Shown here: positions 17,706-25,256 of the stretch, piece by piece
How the letters are laid out: the number at the start of each line of letters is the position of its first letter
Position numbering within the stretch: position 1 is the stretch's first letter
Assembly (NCBI RefSeq): GCF_008807375.1
Contig: NZ_CP043311.1
Span: 1,530,001-1,594,000 of the forward strand
Direction of reading: 5' to 3'
Source: Pseudomonas lalkuanensis
GTDB taxonomy: Bacteria > Pseudomonadota > Gammaproteobacteria > Pseudomonadales > Pseudomonadaceae
Length of the DNA stretch: 64,000 nt
Made by a program: the position numbers and the translations under genes
The notes under the pieces: model-generated
What the model saw: only the letters and a program-made list of their open reading frames with translations
What the model was told of the DNA's origin: nothing
Databases searched by the model: none

Positions 17706-19021
17706 ACGCAGCCACGCCCGGTGCAGCCGAGCGTGTTTTCGCGCTCTTCCTCGGGCTGGAGAAGCAGGCACGCCAGGCGGCCAGCGCCGGGCAACTGGCC
17801 TTTGCCATGGTCAATGATGGCCAGGCGCTGTTTGGCTTCCGCCACGCGGCGCTGCTGATTGCCGGCAAGGTGCAGGCACTGACCGGCGTCAGCGTGGTGG
17901 AGCCCAATGCCCCCTTCGTCGCCTTCGTCGAGCGAGCCGCCGGGCGATTGCTTGGCCAGGGTGCGCTGGACCAGGCCTGCAGCGTCGATGCCGCGTTGCT
18001 CGACGAGCAGTCCCGCGCCGATTGGCAGACGCTGTCTGCCCCTCAAGCCTGCTGGGTGCCCTTGAAGGACCGCCATGGCGCAATCTTCGGTGGACTCTGG
18101 CTGGCGCGCGAACACCCCTTCAACGAGGCCGAACTGACCCTGCTGACCCAGCTTGGCGATACCTACGCCCACGCCTGGCTGGCCCTGCAGCCGCGCAAGC
18201 CCTGGCGCCTGCGCTGGCCGAAGAAGAAGCTGCTGGCCATCGCCGGTGGCCTGTGCCTGTTGCTCCTGATTCCGGTGCGCCAGTCGGTGCTGGCGCCGGC
18301 CGAAGTGGTGCCACTGGGCGGCCGGGTGGTGGCTGCGCCGCTGGATGGGGTGATTGCCGAATTCCTGGTCAAACCCAACCAGAGCGTGGCCGCAGGTGAC
18401 CTGCTGGTGCGCTTCGACGCCACCAGCCTGAAGGCCCAGGCGGACGTCGCCGAGCGTGCCCTGGGCGTCGCCGAGGCCGAGCTCAAGGCCAACACCCAGC
18501 GTGCCTTCGCCGATGCCGAATCCAGTTCGCGGATCGACTTGCTGGCGGCGCGGGTGGAGCAGAAACGCGCCGAACGCGATTACGCCCGCGAACTCCTGGC
18601 CCGTAGCGAAGTGCGCGCCGAGCGTGCCGGCATCGCAGTGTTCGCCGATGCCGAGCGCTTGACCGGCAAGCCGGTGCAGACCGGTGAGCGGCTGATGCAG
18701 ATCGCCGATCCGGCCCAGGCGGAATTGCGCATTGAACTGCCGGTGGGAGATGCCATCGCCCTGCAACCCGGTGCCGAGGTGGCGCTGTTCCTCGACAGCG
18801 ACCCGCTCAACCGGCATGCCGCGCGCCTCGAACGTGCGGCATACGAAGCCCAGGGCACCGCCGCCGGACAACTGGCCTACCGCCTCGATGCGGCCTTCCT
18901 CGACGCGCCGCCGCGCATTGGCCTGCGCGGCACCGCCAAGCTGTTCGGCGACCGCGCGCCGCTGGCCTATTACCTGCTGCGCCGGCCGCTCGCCGCGCTG
19001 CGTCAGAGCCTGGGCTACTGA
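17702..19021 (+). CDS. GAF-like/HlyD adaptor fusion membrane protein
   Basis: The 439-residue protein has a cytoplasmic N-terminal region (about residues 30-160) with the layout of a GAF sensor domain. One membrane helix follows at about 177-191, then a periplasmic HlyD adaptor part with lipoyl halves (VAAPLDGVIAEFLVKPNQSV) and a coiled-coil hairpin. A sensory domain joined to an adaptor is unusual and suggests that export may respond to a ligand. The gene overlaps both neighbours (ATGA before, TGATG after), so the three adaptor genes are translationally coupled. The GAF call is by pattern and is less sure than the HlyD call. Confidence 0.75.
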   Translation: MNAATPGAAERVFALFLGLEKQARQAASAGQLAFAMVNDGQALFGFRHAALLIAGKVQALTGVSVVEPNAPFVAFVERAAGRLLGQGALDQACSVDAALLDEQSRADWQTLSAPQACWVPLKDRHGAIFGGLWLAREHPFNEAELTLLTQLGDTYAHAWLALQPRKPWRLRWPKKKLLAIAGGLCLLLLIPVRQSVLAPAEVVPLGGRVVAAPLDGVIAEFLVKPNQSVAAGDLLVRFDATSLKAQADVAERALGVAEAELKANTQRAFADAESSSRIDLLAARVEQKRAERDYARELLARSEVRAERAGIAVFADAERLTGKPVQTGERLMQIADPAQAELRIELPVGDAIALQPGAEVALFLDSDPLNRHAARLERAAYEAQGTAAGQLAYRLDAAFLDAPPRIGLRGTAKLFGDRAPLAYYLLRRPLAALRQSLGY

Positions 19022-21114
19022 TGCTGCCGGCGCTGCGTCCCGACCTGCAGCTGTCACCGGCCGCCCCCGGCCTGGACGGCGCGCCGCAATGGACCCTGGC
19101 CGATCCCTTGCGCGGCCGCTACTTCAAGCTGGGTGCCGCCGCCGTGCGTCTGCTGCGCCACTGGGCACTGAGCGATCCACAACGGGTGCTGGAGGCCGCC
19201 AACGCCGAGCCGGGGTTGCCCCTGGGCGGTGCTGAACTGGACGAAATGCTGCGTTTTCTGCGAGGGCATGACCTGATCGCCGCTTCGGATGAGGAACAGC
19301 GCGCCAGCTTCGCGATGAAGTCCGCCGCCCAGCAACAGAGCCTGGGCAAGCGGGTGCTGCACCAGTACCTGTTCTTCCGCATTCCGCTGTGGCGCCCGGA
19401 CGCCTTCCTCAATCGCGCCTGGCCTGTGCTGGAGCGCAACGGCCCGTGGATGCTGCGCTGGGGCCTGCCGCTGGTATTCGCCCTCGGCCTGTTCCTGGTG
19501 GCGCGAGACTGGCAGCGCTTCATCGCCACCTTCCCGCACCTGTTCAGCCTTGGTGGAGCGATGGCCTTTGGTGTGGCCCTGACCTTCGCCAAGCTCTGCC
19601 ACGAGTTCGGCCATGCCTTCATGGCCAAGCGCGCTGGCTGCCGGGTGCAGAGCATGGGCCTGGCCTTCATGGTGCTGCTGCCGATGTTCTACACCGATGT
19701 CAGCGATGCCTGGCGGGTCAATGACCGGCGCTCGCGATTGCTGATCGGCGCCGGCGGCGTGCTCGCCGAACTGGTATTGGCGGTACTGGCGCTGCTGGCC
19801 TGGTCGCTGTTGCCGGATGGCCCGCTGCGCACCTCGGCCTTCATGCTGGCCAGCGCCACCTGGATTACCACGCTGCTGATCAACCTCAACCCCTTCATGC
19901 GTTTCGACGGCTACTTCCTGCTCACCGACCTCTGGGGTGTGGATAACTTGCAGACGCGGGCCTTCGCCCTGTGCCGCTGGCGCCTGCGCGAAGCGCTGTT
20001 CGGCTATGGCGAGCCGGCGCCGGAGCCCTGGTCGCCGGCCATGGCCAGGCGTCTGCTGATCTGGGGCTACGGCTCCTGGCTGTGGCGTGCGGTGCTGTTC
20101 TTCGGCATTGCGCTGGCGGTGTATCACCTGTTCTTCAAGGTGCTGGGCATCTTCCTGATGCTGGTGGAGCTGGTCTGGTTCATCGGCCTGCCGATCTGGA
20201 AGGAGCTGCTGGAGTGGTGGCAGCGCCGCGACCAGACGAACCCGCGCAAGGTACTGCTGACCGGCGGTGGACTCCTGGTGCTGCTGGCCCTGATGGTGTT
20301 GCCGTGGCGCAGTTCGGTCGAGGTCCCCGCGCTGCTGGAGGCCTCCCGTGCCACCGCACTGCATGCTCCGGTGGCGGCAAGATTGAAGACGTTGCAGGTG
20401 AAGGATGGCCAGGCGGTGGAGCGGGGTACGCTGCTGCTGGAACTGGAATCCCCTGACCTGGATTCGCGCCAGTCCATCGTTCGCCGCGAAATCGAAATCC
20501 TCCAATTGCAGCTGCGCCGCCAGGCCGGGCGCAGTGAGACCGCCGCCGACGCAGGCATCCTCGAACAGCGACTGGCCGAGGCCGTGGCCGAGTACCGCGG
20601 CCTGGCCGCCCAACGCGAGCGCCTGCAACTGCGCGCACCCCAGGCCGGCGTCGTGCGTGACCTGCTGCCCGACCTCACGGTTGGACGTTGGCTAAACCCC
20701 CAGGAAGTGCTGGCGCGAGTGGTGGAGCCGGGCCAGCGACTGCGCGGCTACCTGGCCGAAGAGTATCTCTGGCGCGTGCAGCCGGGAGCGCAGGGCCGCT
20801 TCATCGCCGACGACCCGGCGCGCCCCGCGATTCCGGTACGGCTGGACGAGGTGGATGCCACCGGCGTCGCCTATCTGGAGCTGGAAGCGCTCAGTTCCGA
20901 CCATCACGGCCCCATCGCCGTGCGCCGCGATGCCCAGCACCGCGCCGAGCCGGTGCAGGCCCAGTACGGCGTGCGCCTGAGCCTGCTGGACGACGCCATC
21001 CACCCGGCCCAGCCCCTGCGCGGCGTGGTGGTGCTGGATGGGGAAGGGCAGTCGGTCCTCGGTTTCGCCTGGCGCCGATTGGCGGCGCTGGGTGTGAGGG
21101 AAAGCGGTTTCTGA
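19021..21114 (+). CDS. M50 (site-2 protease) / HlyD fusion membrane protein
   Basis: The 697-residue protein has three parts. Residues 1-95 form a small alpha/beta winged-helix region that looks PqqD/RRE-like. Residues 120-430 are a multi-spanning metalloprotease with HEFGH at 194-198 and NPFMRFDG at 290-297, so the zinc ligands and catalytic Glu are all present. Residues from 430 are a HlyD-type periplasmic segment (ATALHAPVAARLKTLQVKDG, coiled coil at 480-530, RLQLRAPQAGVVRDLLPD). It could cut a substrate in the membrane and hand it to an adaptor-TolC channel. It belongs to the operon beginning at 16926. Confidence 0.85.
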   Translation: MLPALRPDLQLSPAAPGLDGAPQWTLADPLRGRYFKLGAAAVRLLRHWALSDPQRVLEAANAEPGLPLGGAELDEMLRFLRGHDLIAASDEEQRASFAMKSAAQQQSLGKRVLHQYLFFRIPLWRPDAFLNRAWPVLERNGPWMLRWGLPLVFALGLFLVARDWQRFIATFPHLFSLGGAMAFGVALTFAKLCHEFGHAFMAKRAGCRVQSMGLAFMVLLPMFYTDVSDAWRVNDRRSRLLIGAGGVLAELVLAVLALLAWSLLPDGPLRTSAFMLASATWITTLLINLNPFMRFDGYFLLTDLWGVDNLQTRAFALCRWRLREALFGYGEPAPEPWSPAMARRLLIWGYGSWLWRAVLFFGIALAVYHLFFKVLGIFLMLVELVWFIGLPIWKELLEWWQRRDQTNPRKVLLTGGGLLVLLALMVLPWRSSVEVPALLEASRATALHAPVAARLKTLQVKDGQAVERGTLLLELESPDLDSRQSIVRREIEILQLQLRRQAGRSETAADAGILEQRLAEAVAEYRGLAAQRERLQLRAPQAGVVRDLLPDLTVGRWLNPQEVLARVVEPGQRLRGYLAEEYLWRVQPGAQGRFIADDPARPAIPVRLDEVDATGVAYLELEALSSDHHGPIAVRRDAQHRAEPVQAQYGVRLSLLDDAIHPAQPLRGVVVLDGEGQSVLGFAWRRLAALGVRESGF

Positions 21115-21141
21115 ACAACAGCCGGAAACAAGGACGATTGA

Positions 21142-21942
21142 ATGGCGACGCCTCCACTACCGATCTGTTCGCGCCTGCCTCTGCGGTTCGAGTTGGCGCC
21201 CCTGCTGGACGCCCTGGGGCGAATCGACGAATCCGCGTGGCAGGGCCACTTCAATACCGGCTATTACGAGGGCGACTGGAGCGGTGTCGCCCTGGTCGCT
21301 CCGGACGATGCGCCGCTGCCACTGGCTCCCGGCCAGGGCACGCCGGTTCGCAGTGGCTGGTGGCAACGGGAGGCCGCCTGGAACGATCTGCTGGATGCCT
21401 TCCACACCACCGTGCGCAGTGCGCGCCTGCTGCGCCTGGGGCCGGGCTCGCGCATCCACGAACACTGCGACCCTGACCTTGGCATGCCGGGCAGCGACCT
21501 GCGCCTGCATGTGCCGCTGCTGAGCCCGGCAGGGGTTGAGTTCCTCGTCGATGGTCTGCAAGTGCCCATGCAGCCGGGGCAGTGCTGGTTCCTCGATCTG
21601 TCGCGCCCGCATCGTGTGGATAACCCCGGGCCGGGCGAGCGCATTCACCTGGTGCTGGATTGCCAGCCCAACGCTTGGCTGCTTGGGCTCATCGAACAGG
21701 GCCTGCCTGACACACCCGCGCTGCGGCCAGGGAGGGCGGAGCAGGCCTTCGCGCGGTTCCGCGAACTCGTGGAGCAGGATGCGCAGCTGGCCTGGCGCCT
21801 GCGCGAGCTGACCGACGTGGGTGAATTTCAGCGTGCGGCAGTTGCCCTGGGCGCCGAGCACGACCTGTATTTTTCTGAAGCGGAAGTCCGGGCCGCGATG
21901 CGCCAGGGCAAGCAGGCATGGAACGATCAATGGCGAGCATGA
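21142..21942 (+). CDS. Aspartyl/asparaginyl beta-hydroxylase-like Fe(II)/2-oxoglutarate enzyme
   Basis: The 266-residue protein has the double-stranded beta-helix pattern of the AspH family: His108-x-Asp110 in SRIHEHCDPD, Arg121 in LRLHVPLLSP, and His157 in SRPHRVDNPGPGERIHLVLD, with Arg167 likely binding 2-oxoglutarate. It would hydroxylate the beta carbon of Asp or Asn in a protein. About 80 C-terminal residues are extra. It begins 27 bp after the M50/HlyD gene and overlaps the sulfotransferase gene, so it probably belongs to the same operon and may modify the exported protein. Confidence 0.85.
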   Translation: MATPPLPICSRLPLRFELAPLLDALGRIDESAWQGHFNTGYYEGDWSGVALVAPDDAPLPLAPGQGTPVRSGWWQREAAWNDLLDAFHTTVRSARLLRLGPGSRIHEHCDPDLGMPGSDLRLHVPLLSPAGVEFLVDGLQVPMQPGQCWFLDLSRPHRVDNPGPGERIHLVLDCQPNAWLLGLIEQGLPDTPALRPGRAEQAFARFRELVEQDAQLAWRLRELTDVGEFQRAAVALGAEHDLYFSEAEVRAAMRQGKQAWNDQWRA

Positions 21943-22907
21943 ACCCGGACGATTTCATCGGCTGGCTGCCCATCCGAACCTGGCAGCACGAGGGCGTGTG
22001 GCGGGTGGACTGGTGCTGGTTTGGCGAGCAGCGGTTGACCCGGCCCTTCTTTCGCGACGACGTGGACCAGGCCCTGCGCCTGCCCTTCAACCAGGCGTTT
22101 CGGCGCGAGAGCAGCCTCCAGGCGCTGCTGGACTGGTGGGCCGCGAGCCCCGGCCTGGCGCCAGCTGCCTTCATTTTTCATGCCTCCCGCTGCGGCTCGA
22201 CCCTGATCGCGCAGATGCTGGCCAGCCTGGACAGCCATGTGGTCCTGTCCGAGCCTCCGCCTCTGGACAGCCTGCTGCGCGGCCACTATCGGGATGGTCT
22301 CGTCGGCTGTGCCCAGGAGGCCGGCGTGGTCGCGATGCTGTCGGCATTGGGTCAGGCCCCCACGCCTTCGGCGAAGCATCTGGTGGTCAAGCTGGATGCC
22401 TGGAACCTGTTCGAATTGCCCATCCTGCGACGCTGCTTCCCGGATACGCCGTGGGTGTTCCTCTATCGCGATCCCCTGGAGATCGCCGCGTCGCACCTGT
22501 TGATGCCCGGCATGCACATGATTCCCGGACAGCTCGGGGTTTCACCGCTGAACGAGGCGGGGGAGGCCACGGTGCCACGCGAGGCTTACATCGCCCGGCG
22601 GCTGGGCCGCCTGCTGGAGCAGGCGGCCGTCATGTGCCGGGAATACGGCGGGCTGGCGCTCAATTACAGCGAGCTGCCCCACGCTGTGGTGGGCCAGCTG
22701 CGCGAACCGTTGCGGCTGGCTCCGGATCAGCTGGAGGTGGTCATGGCCGCCAGCCGGCAGAATGCCAAGCGGCCAGGCGAGACGTTCGCGGCGGACGCAC
22801 AGCGCAAGCGCGATTCGGCCCCGGCCGCCCTGTGCGATGCGGTGTCACGCTGGGCGGAAGGGCCTTACCGGGCACTGGAGGCGCTGCGCCTGGATCAGTC
22901 GCGCTGA
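21939..22907 (+). CDS. Sulfotransferase-like P-loop protein
   Basis: The protein is 322 residues from ATG 21939, which overlaps the hydroxylase stop as ATGA; ATGs at 21918 and 21930 are alternatives. It has a PAPS-binding 5' phosphosulfate loop (FHASRCGSTLIAQML, residues 80-94) and a 3'-phosphate motif (WVFLYRDPLEIAASHL), the plan of the sulfotransferase family. Its coupling to a hydroxylase suggests sulfation of a newly made hydroxyl group, which is inference. Related ATP-independent or kinase activities cannot be excluded. Confidence 0.8.
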   Translation: MNPDDFIGWLPIRTWQHEGVWRVDWCWFGEQRLTRPFFRDDVDQALRLPFNQAFRRESSLQALLDWWAASPGLAPAAFIFHASRCGSTLIAQMLASLDSHVVLSEPPPLDSLLRGHYRDGLVGCAQEAGVVAMLSALGQAPTPSAKHLVVKLDAWNLFELPILRRCFPDTPWVFLYRDPLEIAASHLLMPGMHMIPGQLGVSPLNEAGEATVPREAYIARRLGRLLEQAAVMCREYGGLALNYSELPHAVVGQLREPLRLAPDQLEVVMAASRQNAKRPGETFAADAQRKRDSAPAALCDAVSRWAEGPYRALEALRLDQSR

Positions 22908-23386
22908 ACGGGGTCGCGGCGCATTTGCAGCTGAACCTGGTCCGCGCTTGCTGGCAGGGTGCGGAATCCCAGGCGCTGGTAGAGGCGGATCGCCGGGTTG
23001 TGCCCCATGACCGCCAGCTCCAGCGCTTTGCATTGCCGGTCTGCGTGGCGGGTGAGATCGCCCAGCAGCCGTTGGCCGTAGCCGTGCCCCCGGTAACGGG
23101 CCTCCAGGCCGATTTCCAGCACGCGTATCGTGCTGGCGCCTTCATGAAGGGTAATGAGTCCGATGGGCGCGTCGTCCAGCAGCACCAGTTCCGTGCGGGC
23201 CTCGGGATAGTGGCTGGCGAAGGCTCGCTGCTGGAGCTGCCATTGCTGTTCGAGGAGGCCGGGGCAGGCGGCGATCATGGCCGGGTCCAGCCCGCGCAAC
23301 TGGGCGAAGAGCTGACGCATCCAGGGCTCGTCGGCCGCACTGGCTGCCCGCTTGGTTAGAACTTCAGGCGTCTTTATCTCGATCAT
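22895..23386 (-). CDS. GNAT-family N-acetyltransferase
   Basis: The 163-residue protein has the GNAT acetyl-CoA motif A (EARYRGHGYGQRLLGDL) and motif B (GHNPAIRLYQRLGFRTL). It would transfer an acetyl group to an amine. It is convergent with the sulfotransferase gene and their ends overlap by 13 bp, so it is transcribed separately. Genes of this type commonly sit with collar-like proteins, but its substrate is unknown. Confidence 0.88.
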   Translation of the reverse strand: MIEIKTPEVLTKRAASAADEPWMRQLFAQLRGLDPAMIAACPGLLEQQWQLQQRAFASHYPEARTELVLLDDAPIGLITLHEGASTIRVLEIGLEARYRGHGYGQRLLGDLTRHADRQCKALELAVMGHNPAIRLYQRLGFRTLPASADQVQLQMRRDPVQRD

Positions 23387-23453
23387 GCGCTGCTGTACTT
23401 TCCTCTACCGCTCAGGCCCGTGCCTGAATTCCTAACGATCAGGGAGTGACCAG

Positions 23454-23756
23454 ATGTTCATCGAAACCCAGGGCCTTACCGCAAAGATGTTCGCCTCCGA
23501 GGTTGGCCAGGTCTTCACCGCCGAGACGGTGCCCGAACCTGTGCAGCTGACCTTGCTGAGGCTGGTGGAAGGCAGTGCTCCCAATCCGGGATTCCGCACG
23601 CCGTTCTCGCTGATCTTCACCACGCCGATGAGCGTACTCCTGCTGGAAGCGCAATACCGCCTGAAGAGCGCCAGCGGAAAGGAATATCTGCTGCACCTCA
23701 GCCCGATCGTTTCTCCCCTCGACGGTCAGCGCCACTACCAGGCCCAGTTCAACTAG
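23454..23756 (+). CDS. DUF6916 family small protein
   Basis: The 100-residue protein (MFIETQGLTAKMFASEVGQV) matches the DUF6916 pattern: a short beta-rich domain with FSLIFTTPMSVLLLEAQYRL in the middle and a YQAQFN end. It has no signal peptide and no cysteine. Such proteins are often found near collar-domain proteins, as here, where two collar genes lie directly downstream on the other strand. The function is unknown. An AGGGAG ribosome site precedes the ATG. Confidence 0.7.
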   Translation: MFIETQGLTAKMFASEVGQVFTAETVPEPVQLTLLRLVEGSAPNPGFRTPFSLIFTTPMSVLLLEAQYRLKSASGKEYLLHLSPIVSPLDGQRHYQAQFN

Positions 23757-23778
23757 GCCTGGTAGTGGGCAGTCCGGG

Positions 23779-24351
23779 TCAGTTGCGGCTCGGGAATACA
23801 CCCTGGGTGCAGATGCACTGGGTCAGTGCCAGGAACGGCTGCACCACGCCGGTGGGCAGGTTCTGACCATTGAGCTCTAGCGTTACCTGGAGACTCGCCT
23901 GCACGGGCAGTTCGACGCTTCCCGGCGCCGGAGCGTAGATCTGCACGGTCACACCGGTACGGCCCGAGCTACCTTGCGCCTGGGCCAGGGTGGCGTCTGC
24001 CGCAGGCTGCTCGGAGGCGGCCGCCGTAGTGGACGACTGCAGCACCACAGTCGCTTCGGCGGTGGCGCCGTGGGTGTGGACGGGCAGGTTGAGTGTGGTC
24101 AGCGTGACGTTTTCCGAGCCGGCCGTCTGGCCGAGCGGATATTGAGCGCTTTGCCCGACCGCTGCCCGTCCGTTGAGGTTGGGCAGGCCGAAGGTCTGGA
24201 CGCCGTTGCCGCCATAGGCGACGCCCAGCAGGGCGAACAGCGCCTGGTTCTGCTGGATCGACAACAACTGGCCGCTGCAGGTCATCCAGTTCCGTGGTGC
24301 GAAGTTGCCGGCGAAGGGCGCGATCACACCGAGGTAACTTTCGATATCCAT
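23779..24351 (-). CDS. Tail-collar domain protein (microcystin-dependent-protein family), copy 2
   Basis: The 190-residue protein has the N-terminal phage tail collar motif (APFAGNFAPRNWMTCSGQLL, PNLNGRAAVGQ), an HTH metal-binding-like tripeptide in LNLPVHTHGATA, and a C-terminal end GVFPSRN shared with the neighbouring copy. No phage structural genes are nearby, so it is probably a free-standing cellular or secreted member. It follows the other collar gene by 18 bp and is co-transcribed with it. No signal peptide is seen. Confidence 0.82.
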   Translation of the reverse strand: MDIESYLGVIAPFAGNFAPRNWMTCSGQLLSIQQNQALFALLGVAYGGNGVQTFGLPNLNGRAAVGQSAQYPLGQTAGSENVTLTTLNLPVHTHGATAEATVVLQSSTTAAASEQPAADATLAQAQGSSGRTGVTVQIYAPAPGSVELPVQASLQVTLELNGQNLPTGVVQPFLALTQCICTQGVFPSRN

Positions 24352-24369
24352 TCGTGAGTCCTCGCGCCG

Positions 24370-24957
24370 TCAGTTGCGGGAGGGGAAGACCCCTTCCATG
24401 CAGATGATGTAATTGATCACGGTGAACGGCTGCAGAATGGAGAAAGGCTGGCTACTGCCGGCAGCCTGGACGCTGACGGTGGCCGCGCTGGTCAGGGGCA
24501 GGTTCACCGAACCGGGGGCCGGGGCGTAGATCTTCACGTCCACGGGCGTGCGGCCCGAGGCGCCATTTGCGGCGGCAAGCACGCTGTCCGCTGCCGGTGT
24601 TGCCGAAGTCGCCGCTGCGGTGCTGGCGGGCAGGGAGGCGGTGGCGGTCGCGGTAGCGACGTGGGTGTGGGCGGGCATCTGCGCGGTGGTCAGGGTCACC
24701 GACTCGGTGCCGGCCATCTCGCCCAGGCTGTACAGGGAGGTGCCGATGGACTGGCCGGCGCCGACGGGCACGCGACCTTGCAGGTTCGGCAGGCAGAAGG
24801 TGGTCTGACCGTTACCACCATAGACGGTGCCGAGGAGCGAGAACAGGGCGCTGTATTGAGAGATGGAGATGGTCTGCCCCTGGCAGAACGCCCAGCCACG
24901 GGGAGCGAAATTGGGGGCCCAACCGCTGATGGAGCCGAGATAGGACTGGTCACTCAT
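24370..24957 (-). CDS. Tail-collar domain protein (microcystin-dependent-protein family), copy 1
   Basis: The 195-residue protein starts at the ATG complementary to 24955-24957 (MSDQSYLGSISGWAPNFAPR); a further in-frame ATG to 25005 is less likely. It carries the collar motif (PRGWAFCQGQTI, PNLQGRVPVGAG), AHTH in the middle, and the shared C-terminus MEGVFPSRN. A low-complexity Thr/Ala segment lies between. It is divergent from the giant LEPR protein gene, which could share a control region. Confidence 0.82.
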   Translation of the reverse strand: MSDQSYLGSISGWAPNFAPRGWAFCQGQTISISQYSALFSLLGTVYGGNGQTTFCLPNLQGRVPVGAGQSIGTSLYSLGEMAGTESVTLTTAQMPAHTHVATATATASLPASTAAATSATPAADSVLAAANGASGRTPVDVKIYAPAPGSVNLPLTSAATVSVQAAGSSQPFSILQPFTVINYIICMEGVFPSRN

Positions 24958-25256
24958 GAGACTGATTCCTTCCTTGCGTGTGTGAGGCTTTATTGGAATA
25001 GGCAAGGAAGTACTGGCAATAGAATGGCACTTCCCTGCGCGCGGTGAACAATAGACGAAATTTCCTCTCGTCTCATGTTCTTTAGCACATGGAAACGTCG
25101 ATTCTGTGACCCAAACGAAGTAAGGCCGGGCTGTTTAAGACTTCTTGGTCATTGATGGCAGGTTGATGGCTGAAAGCCATTTTCAGAGTAGGAAAAAGCA
25201 AATAACATCGTCGGACTAATCAGGCAGTGCAGAGTCACCGACAGGGAGCGCACAGC
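24958..25256. other. Divergent promoter region of collar and giant-protein genes
   Basis: About 300 bp, more AT-rich than the flanking genes, lie between the divergent collar gene and the giant gene. A small perfect hairpin (ATGGCT-GAA-AGCCAT, 25166-25180) followed by TTTT lies 77 bp before the giant start. No consensus FleQ, sigma-54 or RpoN site was found by eye. A GGGAG ribosome site at about 25242-25246 precedes the giant start. Confidence 0.55.

Noticed and set aside
23779..24957. Prophage remnant, because of the tail-collar domains
   Set aside because: No integrase, capsid, portal, terminase or lysis gene is near, and free-standing collar proteins are known in cellular genomes.
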